Below are positions 14,932-22,357 of a DNA stretch of 22,777 nt, one piece after another; position 1 is the first letter of the stretch, and every line of letters starts with the position of its first letter. The notes under the pieces were generated by a model. It was not told the origin of the DNA and made no database searches. It saw nothing but the letters and a program-made list of their open reading frames with translations. This stretch comes from an uncultured Rheinheimera sp. GTDB taxonomy: Bacteria; Pseudomonadota; Gammaproteobacteria; Enterobacterales; Alteromonadaceae. The DNA is taken from NCBI GenBank assembly GCA_943913835.1, contig CALTZU010000039.1, positions 1 through 22,777 of the forward strand, read 5' to 3'. The translations under genes were made by a program, and so were the position numbers.

Positions 14932-15330
14932 ATGCAGCGTTACCCAATACAGACTCTAGTGCCTGATGATGCAGATGCAGTGCTTCAGTTTGAACTTAGC
15001 AACAATAACTTCTTTGAATAAAGTATCTAAGCAAGGCCAGACGTATTTATTCATCCCAAAGCAGTCCGACTGCACATTGCTTAGTTTTTTGCTGTTAAAA
15101 CAGCAGGCATTGGTCAGGCTGAGGAGTTGTCAGTTTTGTGTTAGCAGGTTTAGTTCTGCGAGCAAAGCAAATGGGACTTACATTATTATTTGTCTGCGTT
15201 TCAATAGAAAATACGCCTTCGGAGCTAGCTTTTTAATGAAGGCGGTTTTTAGCAACTGGAAACTATACCGCAAGTAGCCATAGTACAAGGCAAAACTCTT
15301 GCCAGGGATCTGATATGGCTAAAACTCTAA
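14932..15330 (+). pseudogene. Decayed GNAT-family acetyltransferase
   Basis: This is most of a stretch of about 500 bases without an intact gene. Frame 1 reads MQRYPIQTLVPDDADAV and on to ELSNNNFFE, a RimJ-type GNAT N-terminus. TAA follows at 15019, then SI, TAA at 15028, then ARPDVFIHPKAVRLHIA and TAG at 15082. Likeness then passes to the next frame (SFLLLKQQALV, later KANGTYIIICLRFN, like the I-I-G-R-F-N-L strand). It returns to frame 1 for RS, a stop, LFNEGGF, a stop, and QLETIPQVAIVQGKTLARD with IWLKL and TAA at 15328. LFNEGGF matches the S-x-x-L-F-x-x-x-G-F motif, and ARDLIW resembles VADLIY at the end of the intact GNAT at 4262-4807. The acetyl-CoA loop (motif A) is missing, so there is an internal deletion as well as stops and a frameshift. 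Confidence 0.75.
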
Positions 15331-15357
15331 ACCATTAAAACATCATTTAAATTCTTC

Positions 15358-15385
15358 TTGACCTCAAGTAAACCTGAGCTATTAC
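15358..15385 (+). promoter_or_regulatory. Candidate sigma70 promoter for the EamA transporter gene
   Basis: TTGACC (15358-15363, five of six) and TATTAC (15380-15385, four of six) are 16 bases apart and 54 bases upstream of the ATG at 15440. This is the best promoter match in the gap after the pseudogene. Confidence 0.45.
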
Positions 15386-15439
15386 AGTGGCGCGGATTTT
15401 AGTTCTGTGCACTAAGCACTGTAGAGGGAGAGTTTGGTT

Positions 15440-16342
15440 ATGAATTCAGTTGTAAGTCGTTGGTATGATCCCTGGTTAACCGCTTTAGCCCCGCTGATTT
15501 GGGGCAGTACTTATGTTGTAACTACAGAGTTTTTACCTCCTGACGTGCCTTTACTATCAGCAGCTTTACGTACTTTGCCGGTCGGACTTTTGATCTTGCT
15601 GTGGTTACGACAGCTGCCGGCGGCTGGCTGGTGGGGGAAAATATTATTGTTGGGCTTTTTAAATATTGGTGTGTTTCAGGCGCTACTTTTTGTTGCAGCT
15701 TATCGTTTACCCGGTGGAGTCGCAGCCACTGTCGGTGCTATTCAGCCATTGGTGGTGCTGCTGTTAAGTTGGGCTTTACTTGGTGGTCGTACCTCTTGGT
15801 TAAGCTGGGTTGCGGCCTTGTCGGGTTTAGCCGGGGTGGCTATGTTGGTGCTTGGACCTGCAGCTCAGTTAGATAGCCTGGGTGTGTTTGCCGCTGCTAC
15901 AGGTGCTTTGGCTATGGCCTGTGGCACTCTTTTGACGAAAAAATGGCAGCCTCCTGCTAACGCGCTGGTACTGACCAGTTGGCAGCTGACTGTGGGTGGC
16001 CTTTTCCTGCTGCCACTGGCCTTTAGTGTGGAAACTCTGCCGCCAAGCCTGAGCCTGACTCATATACTGGGATACCTATGGCTGGGCTTGATTGGCACAG
16101 GGCTTACCTACGTATTCTGGTTAAGGGGAGTCATCAGAATGCCGGCAAGCGCTGTGACGGGCTTTAGTTTGCTTAGTCCTTTAAGTGCTAGTGTGCTGGG
16201 CTTTATAGTACTGGATCAGCACCTGACCGTGCTGCAGAGTCTGGGTATGGTTCTGGTGCTGGCTGGTGTCTGGCTCGGCCAACATAAAGCGGCGGTCGTG
16301 ATCTCCGAACCTATTCACAGCCCTCGGAAAAGGCAACTCTGA
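15440..16342 (+). CDS. EamA-family (DMT) transporter
   Basis: A 300-residue inner-membrane protein of the drug/metabolite transporter superfamily with about ten hydrophobic helices. It shows the usual two EamA repeats, roughly residues 10-135 and 150-285. ALAPLIWGSTYVVTTEFLPP near the N-terminus is the classic opening of the first repeat, and LIGTGLTYVFWLRGVIRMPA belongs to the second. Relatives export amino acids or other metabolites (RhtA/YedA-like); the substrate cannot be read from sequence. The ATG at 15440 is preferred over TTG 15434, because GGGAG (15426-15430) is nine bases before it. The last 20 residues are polar and cytoplasmic. Confidence 0.9.
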   Translation: MNSVVSRWYDPWLTALAPLIWGSTYVVTTEFLPPDVPLLSAALRTLPVGLLILLWLRQLPAAGWWGKILLLGFLNIGVFQALLFVAAYRLPGGVAATVGAIQPLVVLLLSWALLGGRTSWLSWVAALSGLAGVAMLVLGPAAQLDSLGVFAAATGALAMACGTLLTKKWQPPANALVLTSWQLTVGGLFLLPLAFSVETLPPSLSLTHILGYLWLGLIGTGLTYVFWLRGVIRMPASAVTGFSLLSPLSASVLGFIVLDQHLTVLQSLGMVLVLAGVWLGQHKAAVVISEPIHSPRKRQL

Positions 16343-16415
16343 GTTTCCAGGACAGAACTGGTGTTTTAGTGAGTTTTTGTTGATGATTTATGTTTTATCT
16401 CAAGGATATAAGCAG

Positions 16416-16787
16416 ATGACAGAACATAAGCCAGAAACAGCAGCCGGGTTGGTTCAACGACAGCTGGAGGCCTACAACAGTAAAAATGTTCAAGCCTGGC
16501 TTGCTTGCTACCATGTTGATGCTATACAGCTGGATTTTCAGGGTACTGTTTTAGCTCAAGGTCACGAGCAAATGCGCCAGCGTATCAGCCAACGTTTTAC
16601 TGAGCCAGATCTTCATGCAAAGCTATTAAACCGCATGGAGATGGCGGATTGGGTGATTGATCATGAACTTATTCAGCGCAATTTCCCTGAAGGGCGGGGC
16701 CAGGTCGAAATGTTGTGTAGTTATCAGGTCAAACAGGGCCTGATTGTCAAAGCCCTGTTTCAATTGGGGGAGCCCATGTTGTTCTAA
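16416..16787 (+). CDS. NTF2-like / SnoaL-like small protein
   Basis: A 123-residue protein with the opening of SnoaL-like and steroid-isomerase-like NTF2-fold proteins: a helix ending LVQRQLEAYNSKNVQAWLAC, then YHVDAIQLDFQGTVLAQGHE and MRQRISQRF. Such proteins include isomerases, cyclases and many of unknown role, so I propose no reaction. The ATG at 16416 is chosen because AAGGA (16402-16406) is nine bases upstream; the ATG at 16377 would add a poorly supported 13 residues. It lies 73 bases after the EamA gene in the same direction and is followed by a strong terminator, so the two may be co-transcribed. Confidence 0.8.
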   Translation: MTEHKPETAAGLVQRQLEAYNSKNVQAWLACYHVDAIQLDFQGTVLAQGHEQMRQRISQRFTEPDLHAKLLNRMEMADWVIDHELIQRNFPEGRGQVEMLCSYQVKQGLIVKALFQLGEPMLF

Positions 16788-16801
16788 TCTGTATTGTTAA
16801 T

Positions 16802-16828
16802 AGTGCGCTTTTTCGAAGCGCACTTTTG
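16802..16828 (+). terminator. Intrinsic terminator after the NTF2-like gene
   Basis: AGTGCGCTT (16802-16810) pairs perfectly with AAGCGCACT (16816-16824) around TTTCG. The T of the last pair is followed by TTT, giving a run of four T. It is 15 bases past the stop codon. Confidence 0.8.
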
Positions 16829-16844
16829 TCTATCAGGCAGCTGC

Positions 16845-18977
16845 TTACTTAGTGCTTTCTATGACAGGTTCCAGTTTATAAATGTCGCCTTTGGGCACGC
16901 CGGCTTTGACATAAAACAGCTGCTGGTTTTGTATGCTGTACTGATGCACAAAACGCTCTGGTGTTGCTAGCAGCAGAGTGTTTTCCTGGTTGCTTAACTG
17001 ATACTGACGTATGCCTTGTCCTTGCTGATAGTAATAAATCTTATCCTCAGACAAGCTCCAGTTTAGCCAATTGATTTTGTTAAAGTCGGCGATCAGCAGT
17101 TGTTCCTTACCTGTAGTTAAATCGAGCAAAAACAAGCCATCCTGGTGAAACTTGCTGAAATACAGCTGGTCTTTTAGCAAATAGCCACTGTAGCCACCTT
17201 GCTGAGTCAGTTGCTTGCTACTTGCCGATTTTAAATCCAGCTGCCATAACTGCCAGTCAGCATTTTGTTTACTGCTGTAAATAATGCCTGAACCGTCAGC
17301 GGTCCAGTTGGCGACTTCGACTTGTTTATCCGGCGCAACCAAGACCCTGCTCTGGCCTGAGGCGACCATCAACTGCCACAAAGCGCCGTCTTTGGTAAAA
17401 ATCAGTGACTCACCATCAGGTGACCATTGCAGCCTGACAAAGGCAGGATAGCCAGGTAAATCAGCCAGTTGGTATTCGTTTTGTCCCGCAGGTTGCAGCC
17501 AGATTTGCTCTTTACCATTACGCTGACTTAAAAAAGCTAAGTCACCTTTATGATTCACTTGTGGCATACGGTCTATTTTGCTGCTGCCGATGCGGATCCT
17601 GGCTTTAGTGGCCTTGAAATCATGTTGCCAAATGTCTGAATCCAGTTCGTAATCCGCGTAATAAATCTGGCGGTTCACTACGGCGAGCGACTGCACAGTG
17701 CGGCCGGTGTAAAATAAAAACTCCAGCTGTTCGCTGTCCGTATCGTATTGCAAAAGTTCAGCATCTTTACTTAGCAGTAATTTATCGCCTAACCAATCTA
17801 TCTGCGTTGCCTGCAGCGGCAAGGTCTTTTGTGTTAAAACGCTAAAATTGCTGCTATCGAGTACTACTAATAAGGTCTGTTGCTTTTCCAGATAACGCAA
17901 TATAGCCAGTTTTTTACCGTCATCAGACTCGGCAAAAGCCAGCTCTCCGGTGGGGCTTTCAGCGCTTAGCGGATTAGTGATTTGCTCTTTGGCATCGGTA
18001 TCCAAACGATAGCGGCTCAAGGCGTATGGTTGGGTTTTATCCGCTCTGTCGCGCAGGTAAAAGCCTTTGCTGTCGTTTTGCCAGGCAATTTTCACTACTG
18101 AATCTGAGTGACACTGAGCCACTGTTTTTTTCTGCTGCACAGCTTCAAGTAAAAACCATTGCACCACACAAGCGTCAGGTTGTTGCATAACCTGGATCAC
18201 TTGCAAACCATCAGGGCTGATAGCTGCTGTGACCAGCTGTTTATCGTCAGACAAGACGTGAGTTTTGCCTGTTTTTTGGCGCAAAACCAGCTGGTTATTG
18301 TTTGTATCTTCAGAGAGATACAATAGCTTTGAGCCGTCTTTGCTCAGGCTGAGATCATAGTCAACGCCCTGAGCTGAGCTTACTGGCACTGGTTCATTCA
18401 GATAAGGCGTGGGTAACTTTTCTGGTTCGGGCGCGAGCGTGATAAAAAACCACAGCACAAAAAATAATAAAGGGGCAGTCCAGAGCACTGCAAGTGCCAG
18501 TTTGGTTTTGAGACCAGAGCTTGTTGCTACAACTGAGCTTTCAGCTGCTGTTTTTGCCGCAGTCACTGCTGCCACACTAACGGCTGGTTCGGCTGGTAGA
18601 TTGACATCCTGCCGCACTGTTTCTGGGGTGTCAGATTGCTCTGAACCTTGCAGATTGACGGTCTGACAAAGCCGATACCCTACTTTGGGCAAGGTCTCGA
18701 TATACGAGGTGTTGGGGTCTAATTGAGCAAAAACTTTACGCAATAAAGATACGGCTTTATTAATAGCGCTTTCGCTGACCACCCGACCGTGCCAAAGCTG
18801 CTCAATCATTTGGTCGCGACTCAATTGGCCTTGATCTGCCGCGATAAAAAGACTTAACAGCTGATAGGCCTGAGGGTCTAAATACACAGCTTCTGTTGCA
18901 GAGCGAAGTTCCCGGCTGTTGGGATCAAAGGTCAGTTGGCCTATCAAAACTGGCTGATAAGAGTGGTGTTCAGGCAT
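16845..18977 (-). CDS. CadC/ToxR-like membrane transcription regulator with beta-propeller sensor domain
   Basis: A 710-residue single-pass regulator. Residues 12-104 form an OmpR-type winged-helix domain: the recognition helix is about VSESAINKAVSLLRKVF (67-83) and the wing is YIETLPKVGYRL (92-103). An Ala/Thr/Val-rich linker leads to one membrane helix (about 160-181). The remaining 520 or so residues show repeated TolB/PD40-like blades with motifs such as ISPDGLQV, LQWSPDGESLIF and WTADGSGIIYSS, so the outer part is probably a beta-propeller in the periplasm. This layout is common in Alteromonadales and related bacteria, where such proteins are predicted to sense periplasmic signals and bind DNA while still in the membrane. 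It is divergent from three exported hydrolase genes across 125 bases containing two palindromes, so it may control them (inferred). The start codon has only a weak ribosome site. Confidence 0.92.
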   Translation of the reverse strand: MPEHHSYQPVLIGQLTFDPNSRELRSATEAVYLDPQAYQLLSLFIAADQGQLSRDQMIEQLWHGRVVSESAINKAVSLLRKVFAQLDPNTSYIETLPKVGYRLCQTVNLQGSEQSDTPETVRQDVNLPAEPAVSVAAVTAAKTAAESSVVATSSGLKTKLALAVLWTAPLLFFVLWFFITLAPEPEKLPTPYLNEPVPVSSAQGVDYDLSLSKDGSKLLYLSEDTNNNQLVLRQKTGKTHVLSDDKQLVTAAISPDGLQVIQVMQQPDACVVQWFLLEAVQQKKTVAQCHSDSVVKIAWQNDSKGFYLRDRADKTQPYALSRYRLDTDAKEQITNPLSAESPTGELAFAESDDGKKLAILRYLEKQQTLLVVLDSSNFSVLTQKTLPLQATQIDWLGDKLLLSKDAELLQYDTDSEQLEFLFYTGRTVQSLAVVNRQIYYADYELDSDIWQHDFKATKARIRIGSSKIDRMPQVNHKGDLAFLSQRNGKEQIWLQPAGQNEYQLADLPGYPAFVRLQWSPDGESLIFTKDGALWQLMVASGQSRVLVAPDKQVEVANWTADGSGIIYSSKQNADWQLWQLDLKSASSKQLTQQGGYSGYLLKDQLYFSKFHQDGLFLLDLTTGKEQLLIADFNKINWLNWSLSEDKIYYYQQGQGIRQYQLSNQENTLLLATPERFVHQYSIQNQQLFYVKAGVPKGDIYKLEPVIESTK

Positions 18978-19016
18978 AAATCAAAAATCCGCAAGAAGCT
19001 GTAGCTAGGGGTAAGC

Positions 19017-19031
19017 TTTTTATCATAAAAA
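19017..19031. promoter_or_regulatory. AT-rich palindrome in the regulator/hydrolase gap
   Basis: TTTTTATCATAAAAA is a perfect palindrome with seven-base arms around one C. It contains TATGAT on the minus strand, a good -10 match for the regulator gene, 45 bases from its ATG. It could be a promoter, an operator or both. Confidence 0.35.
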
Positions 19032-19063
19032 TGTCCGGAACTCTTGTGTTCTTGCTGCCTTTT

Positions 19064-19080
19064 TCTGATGCACCATCAGA
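19064..19080. promoter_or_regulatory. Palindrome upstream of the first hydrolase gene
   Basis: TCTGATG and CATCAGA are perfect arms around CAC, 22 bases before the ATG at 19103. The left side is T-rich and TTTT follows the right arm after AG. It may be an operator of the divergent winged-helix regulator or a leader hairpin. Confidence 0.35.
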
Positions 19081-19102
19081 GTTTTAGCGAGGAAGAACCA
19101 GG

Positions 19103-20110
19103 ATGAACTCATTAAAGTGGCTTTTATTGTGCTTAGTGTTCGGCTTTGCTAGTGCATCAGAAGTAGAAGCCGCAGCCTTACCTGAAGGCATTAGGATCAT
19201 TAAAGCGGGCGGCGCAGAGTTTCAGTTGCGTTCTGCCGGGTTAGAGCACAAAGGCCCGGCTGTTGTATTGCTGTCAGGCCCCAACGAGCACTGGCATAGC
19301 GACAGTGGCTGGTTTGCTTTGTTGCAACCTGTTTTGGCTACTAAATACCGAACTTATGCTGTGGATAGATTGGGGCAGGGCTTGAGCTCAGAAGTTAATA
19401 ATCCGTCCTATAGTCGCTTTGCCAAGGACTTAGCTTTGGTAATGGCTGAGTTGAACGAAAGTGAAATCCTCTTGCTCAGCTTCGCCAGCAGTTCTATGTC
19501 CAGTTTGTTATTCGCGCAGCAGAATTCAGAACTCAAGATCCAGGGGCTGCTACTGATTGACCCTGATATACCTTTGCCCCAGTCTATTGCTTTGTATAAA
19601 GGTTATCCGGCTGACTGGTACAAAGCCAATCTGGCAGAGCTGTTACCCGCCCTAAAAACCGGGGTCTGGACAGAGCGTACGGCTAAAAAGCTGCAGCAAG
19701 AACGGCAACAGGTGCAAAAGCTGATACCAAGGAGCTATGCCAGCCAGATGGATTGGGGCTATTTCGATTTTATGGCACGGCAAAGACTGCGCCTGGAACG
19801 CCAGCAAAGCAGAGCCAGGGAAATTGCTGCTTATGCAGCAGATTTAGACTTGTATCAGAAATTACCTTTGTACACTAAGAGGCCGGTGTCAGTGCTGAAC
19901 TCTGACTTTGAAAGCCGGCAAATGCAACAAAACCCGACACAAAAAGCGGAAATTATTGCATGGCAACAAGAGGGTGATCAGTGGAGTCAGCAGCAGGCAA
20001 AGCACTCCGGAGGTCAATACATTGAGCTTAAACAGTCCGAGCACTGGGTGCTTTTTCAACATCCTGCAGTGGTAGTGCGGGCTGTGGACTGGCTAATGGC
20101 AAGGCCATAA
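19103..20110 (+). CDS. Exported alpha/beta hydrolase-like protein with degenerate nucleophile elbow
   Basis: A 335-residue protein with a signal peptide (hydrophobic 5-16, possible cut near ASA at 16-18 or VEAA at 21-24). Fold landmarks are VVLLSGPNEHWHSDSGW (54-70, oxyanion-hole strand), YAVDRLGQGLS (85-95), VLNSDF (264-269, possible acid Asp268) and SEHWVLFQHP (312-321, His314). The nucleophile elbow, normally G-x-S-x-G, here reads LLLSFASSSMSSLLFA (123-138). Depending on alignment, either Ala128 replaces the serine or Ser131 in SSSMS serves with both glycines lost. The enzyme may be inactive or unusual. AGGAAG and AGG precede the ATG. It is the first of three exported hydrolase-type genes divergent from the membrane regulator. 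Confidence 0.8.
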   Translation: MNSLKWLLLCLVFGFASASEVEAAALPEGIRIIKAGGAEFQLRSAGLEHKGPAVVLLSGPNEHWHSDSGWFALLQPVLATKYRTYAVDRLGQGLSSEVNNPSYSRFAKDLALVMAELNESEILLLSFASSSMSSLLFAQQNSELKIQGLLLIDPDIPLPQSIALYKGYPADWYKANLAELLPALKTGVWTERTAKKLQQERQQVQKLIPRSYASQMDWGYFDFMARQRLRLERQQSRAREIAAYAADLDLYQKLPLYTKRPVSVLNSDFESRQMQQNPTQKAEIIAWQQEGDQWSQQQAKHSGGQYIELKQSEHWVLFQHPAVVVRAVDWLMARP

Positions 20111-20195
20111 ATACACTATTGGTTTGGTTACAAGGCGGAGCGCACAGGGTAAACTTGGCTTATATTCTTGTGATCTTCATTGAGTTCAATAGCTT

Positions 20196-21206
20196 ATGTT
20201 TAAAATTTTACTGCTGCCCCTTTTATTTGTTTCTGGCCAGCTACTTGCAGCCACGACATCAAAAGCGCAATTGGACTTTGCCCGGTTCACAGCGCAGCTC
20301 AAGGAAAAAGTCGCTGGGCGGCCGGCATTTCAAGGAACAGCCTTGTTGATGCAGGGTAGCAACATTCTGTGGAGCTACCAGCAAGGCAGTACTGCTGCGG
20401 GCAAAGCTTTTGATCAGAACAGCGCTTTTTTTGTCGGCTCCATCAGTAAAACTGTGGCGGCTTTGCTGGTGATGCAGCAGGTAGAGCGTGGTACTTTGGA
20501 TTTACAGGCCCAGGTTCAGCGTTATTTACCACAGCTGCGACAGCCCTGGGCAAGCACAGTGCGGCTTGCAGATTTATTAAGTCATACCTCAGGTTTGATC
20601 GATCTCCAGACTCAGCAAAATTATGGTCAATTTCGGTATAACAATTTAAATTTTCAGCTGCTGGGACAAATACTGACAGCTGTCACACAAACCCCTTATG
20701 CTGAACTGGCCTCAGACCTGTTGCATGCCTGCCAGATGAAATATGCTGGTTTTGAAGTGAAGCCTGATACGGTCAGCCAGGGCTGGCAAGAAGAGCAAGG
20801 CCAGTTAAAAGCCATCACAGGTTTTATGCCAATGGAAGCACAGCCGAGCGGTGGTTTGATCGCCTCAGCTGCAGACATCGGCTTGTTACCTTTGTGCTTG
20901 AAACAGCAGTTGAATAAAACCAGCCTGAGCCAAATGAGCCAAGCTGTGGTGTTACGGCAGCACAGGTGGGGACAAGTCTATTACGGTTATGGCATGCAAA
21001 TTAGCCAGACTGCGGCTGGCACTGAATGGAGCCATGGCGGTTATATTCCGGGTTATGTCTCGGTATTTAATTATTACCCTGAGCATCAATTAGCTCTGGT
21101 AGTGCTGGAGAATCAGGCGCTTGATCCGGCTGACTTCGGCAGAGCAGCTTACTACCATGATAAATTACGAGAGCTGTTGATTAGCAACGTCAGCCAGCAC
21201 TACTAA
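20196..21206 (+). CDS. Exported class C beta-lactamase-like serine hydrolase
   Basis: A 336-residue member of the beta-lactamase/transpeptidase-like family (AmpC-type fold, also esterases and D-aminopeptidases). A signal peptide ends near LLA at residue 18. The active-site motifs are present: SISK (Ser82, Lys85), YNN (Tyr148, Asn150) and HGG (280-282), the last replacing KTG as in many esterases of this group. LLSHTSGLID (127-136) is a family signature. True antibiotic resistance is unlikely on motif grounds, because HGG is typical of esterase or peptidase members; this is an inference. It follows the alpha/beta hydrolase by 85 bases and precedes the next lipase-like gene by 9 bases. The ribosome site is poor. 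Confidence 0.9.
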   Translation: MFKILLLPLLFVSGQLLAATTSKAQLDFARFTAQLKEKVAGRPAFQGTALLMQGSNILWSYQQGSTAAGKAFDQNSAFFVGSISKTVAALLVMQQVERGTLDLQAQVQRYLPQLRQPWASTVRLADLLSHTSGLIDLQTQQNYGQFRYNNLNFQLLGQILTAVTQTPYAELASDLLHACQMKYAGFEVKPDTVSQGWQEEQGQLKAITGFMPMEAQPSGGLIASAADIGLLPLCLKQQLNKTSLSQMSQAVVLRQHRWGQVYYGYGMQISQTAAGTEWSHGGYIPGYVSVFNYYPEHQLALVVLENQALDPADFGRAAYYHDKLRELLISNVSQHY

Positions 21207-21215
21207 GGACTATTT

Positions 21216-22247
21216 ATGAACATCAGATATTCATTACTGCCTGCTGTACTTTGTTGTGGTTTGCTCACACAGCAGACGCTGGCAAATGATAATTTTGCGG
21301 TACAGTACCAACAGCAGATAGCGCCGTTTTGGCAAGCCGTACAACGCCGGCAATTGAGTTTACCTGATGAAGCTACTTTACCTTACGTATTGATTAAACC
21401 TGCCCAATTTAAAGCCACTGTGGTGGTGGTCAATGGCCGCACTGAATCCTATATGAAGTATCAGGAATTAGCTTATGAACTGGTGCAGCAGGGCTATCAG
21501 GTACTCATGTTTGACCACCGGGGGCAGGGGTTGTCCGCTCGTTTAACTGATAATCCACATAAAGGCCATATTGAGAGTTTTCAGCAGTATATAGATGACA
21601 TGCATCAGTTGATCAGTACTGTTTTGCTGGCTGATCAAGGCAAGCAACCCTTGTATCTGTTGGGGCACTCTATGGGGGGCGCTATCAGTACCTTGTATCT
21701 GGAACAACATCCTGATGTGTTTCAAAAAGCTGCGTTGTCGGCTCCTATGCTGGGTATCAATGGAAAGTTGCTGTATGACGAGATGGATGCCTGTCGTCTG
21801 GCTAGTGTTGTCAGTGTGTTTTCGACTCAAGGCTATGCTGGGTTCTCTGACAAGCCATATAGCGCTGTGCCTTTTGAAACAAACGAGCTAACAGGCTCAG
21901 CACAGCGTTATCAGTGGACGCAAACTTTATATCAGGATAATCCACAGCTGCAGTTAGGCGGTGCCACCTGGGGCTGGTTAGATCAGGCTTGTGCTGTGTT
22001 GCCACAAATGCAGCAACAAGCCGCTGCAATCAAAATCCCTGTGTTACTGATGCAGGCAGAAATGGACAGCATAGTCTCAGCAGCTGCACAGCAGGAGTTT
22101 TGTTCTGTATTGACTGCGAATACGAACTCAGGTTGTATCGGTGGTGTCCAGCAGATTAAAGGTGCCAGGCACGAGCTACTGTTTGAACAGGATCAAATCC
22201 GTAAGCAGGTTATTGACAAAGTACTGACGCATTTTGCAGCTCAGTAG
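21216..22247 (+). CDS. Exported PldB-like lysophospholipase / monoacylglycerol lipase
   Basis: A 343-residue serine hydrolase of the Hydrolase_4 (PldB/monoglyceride lipase) group. The nucleophile elbow GHSMGG (150-155, Ser152), acid Asp284 in AEMDSIVS and His319 in GARHELLFE form a full triad. VVVNGRTESYMKYQELAYEL (70-89) and FDHRGQGLSAR (99-109) are group signatures. Unlike cytoplasmic E. coli PldB it carries a signal peptide (cut near TLA at 21-23), so it acts outside the cytoplasm. AAGGA precedes the ATG; the gap from the beta-lactamase-like gene is nine bases, so the two form an operon. The likely job is hydrolysis of lysophospholipid or monoacylglycerol; the substrate is not proven. It is closed by a strong bidirectional terminator shared with rne. 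Confidence 0.92.
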   Translation: MNIRYSLLPAVLCCGLLTQQTLANDNFAVQYQQQIAPFWQAVQRRQLSLPDEATLPYVLIKPAQFKATVVVVNGRTESYMKYQELAYELVQQGYQVLMFDHRGQGLSARLTDNPHKGHIESFQQYIDDMHQLISTVLLADQGKQPLYLLGHSMGGAISTLYLEQHPDVFQKAALSAPMLGINGKLLYDEMDACRLASVVSVFSTQGYAGFSDKPYSAVPFETNELTGSAQRYQWTQTLYQDNPQLQLGGATWGWLDQACAVLPQMQQQAAAIKIPVLLMQAEMDSIVSAAAQQEFCSVLTANTNSGCIGGVQQIKGARHELLFEQDQIRKQVIDKVLTHFAAQ

Positions 22248-22313
22248 CAGCTGTAATCATTGAGCTGTAACTGTCACAGCCCTAAATGGATAAATAAAAA
22301 CCTGAATAAATAA

Positions 22314-22343
22314 AAAGGCCACCGCAAGGTGGCCTTTGTTTTT
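22314..22343. terminator. Bidirectional intrinsic terminator between the lipase gene and rne
   Basis: AAAGGCCACC (22314-22323) pairs perfectly with GGTGGCCTTT (22328-22337) around GCAA. On the plus strand GTTTTT follows; on the minus strand the T-rich complement of the A-rich 22292-22313 follows. Both flanking genes can use it. Confidence 0.9.
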
Positions 22344-22357
22344 GACTAGAATGTTAT

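Noticed and set aside
15061..15105. Short palindromes GCAGTCCGACTGC and TGCTGTTAAAACAGCA, considered as a small RNA or integron attC site
   Set aside because: No promoter/terminator pair frames them and no attC core sites (GTTRRRY/RYYYAAC) are seen; they also lie inside the pseudogene.
15214..15250. CGCCTTC/GAAGGCG stem followed by a T run, resembling a terminator
   Set aside because: The loop is 17 bases and the right arm is the codons of the GNAT-like NEGGF motif, so the pairing is more likely chance within the pseudogene.
14966..15277. Open frame of 103 codons on the plus strand
   Set aside because: It lacks a ribosome site and overlaps the GNAT pseudogene; parts of it are the frameshifted middle of that gene, and the rest has no protein-like pattern.
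20119..20349. Open frame of 76 codons overlapping the start of the beta-lactamase-like gene
   Set aside because: It overlaps the signal-peptide coding region of a well-supported gene in another frame and has no ribosome site or family resemblance.
20196..21206. Possible antibiotic resistance beta-lactamase
   Set aside because: The third motif is HGG rather than KTG and the gene lies with lipases, so an esterase or peptidase-like role is more likely.
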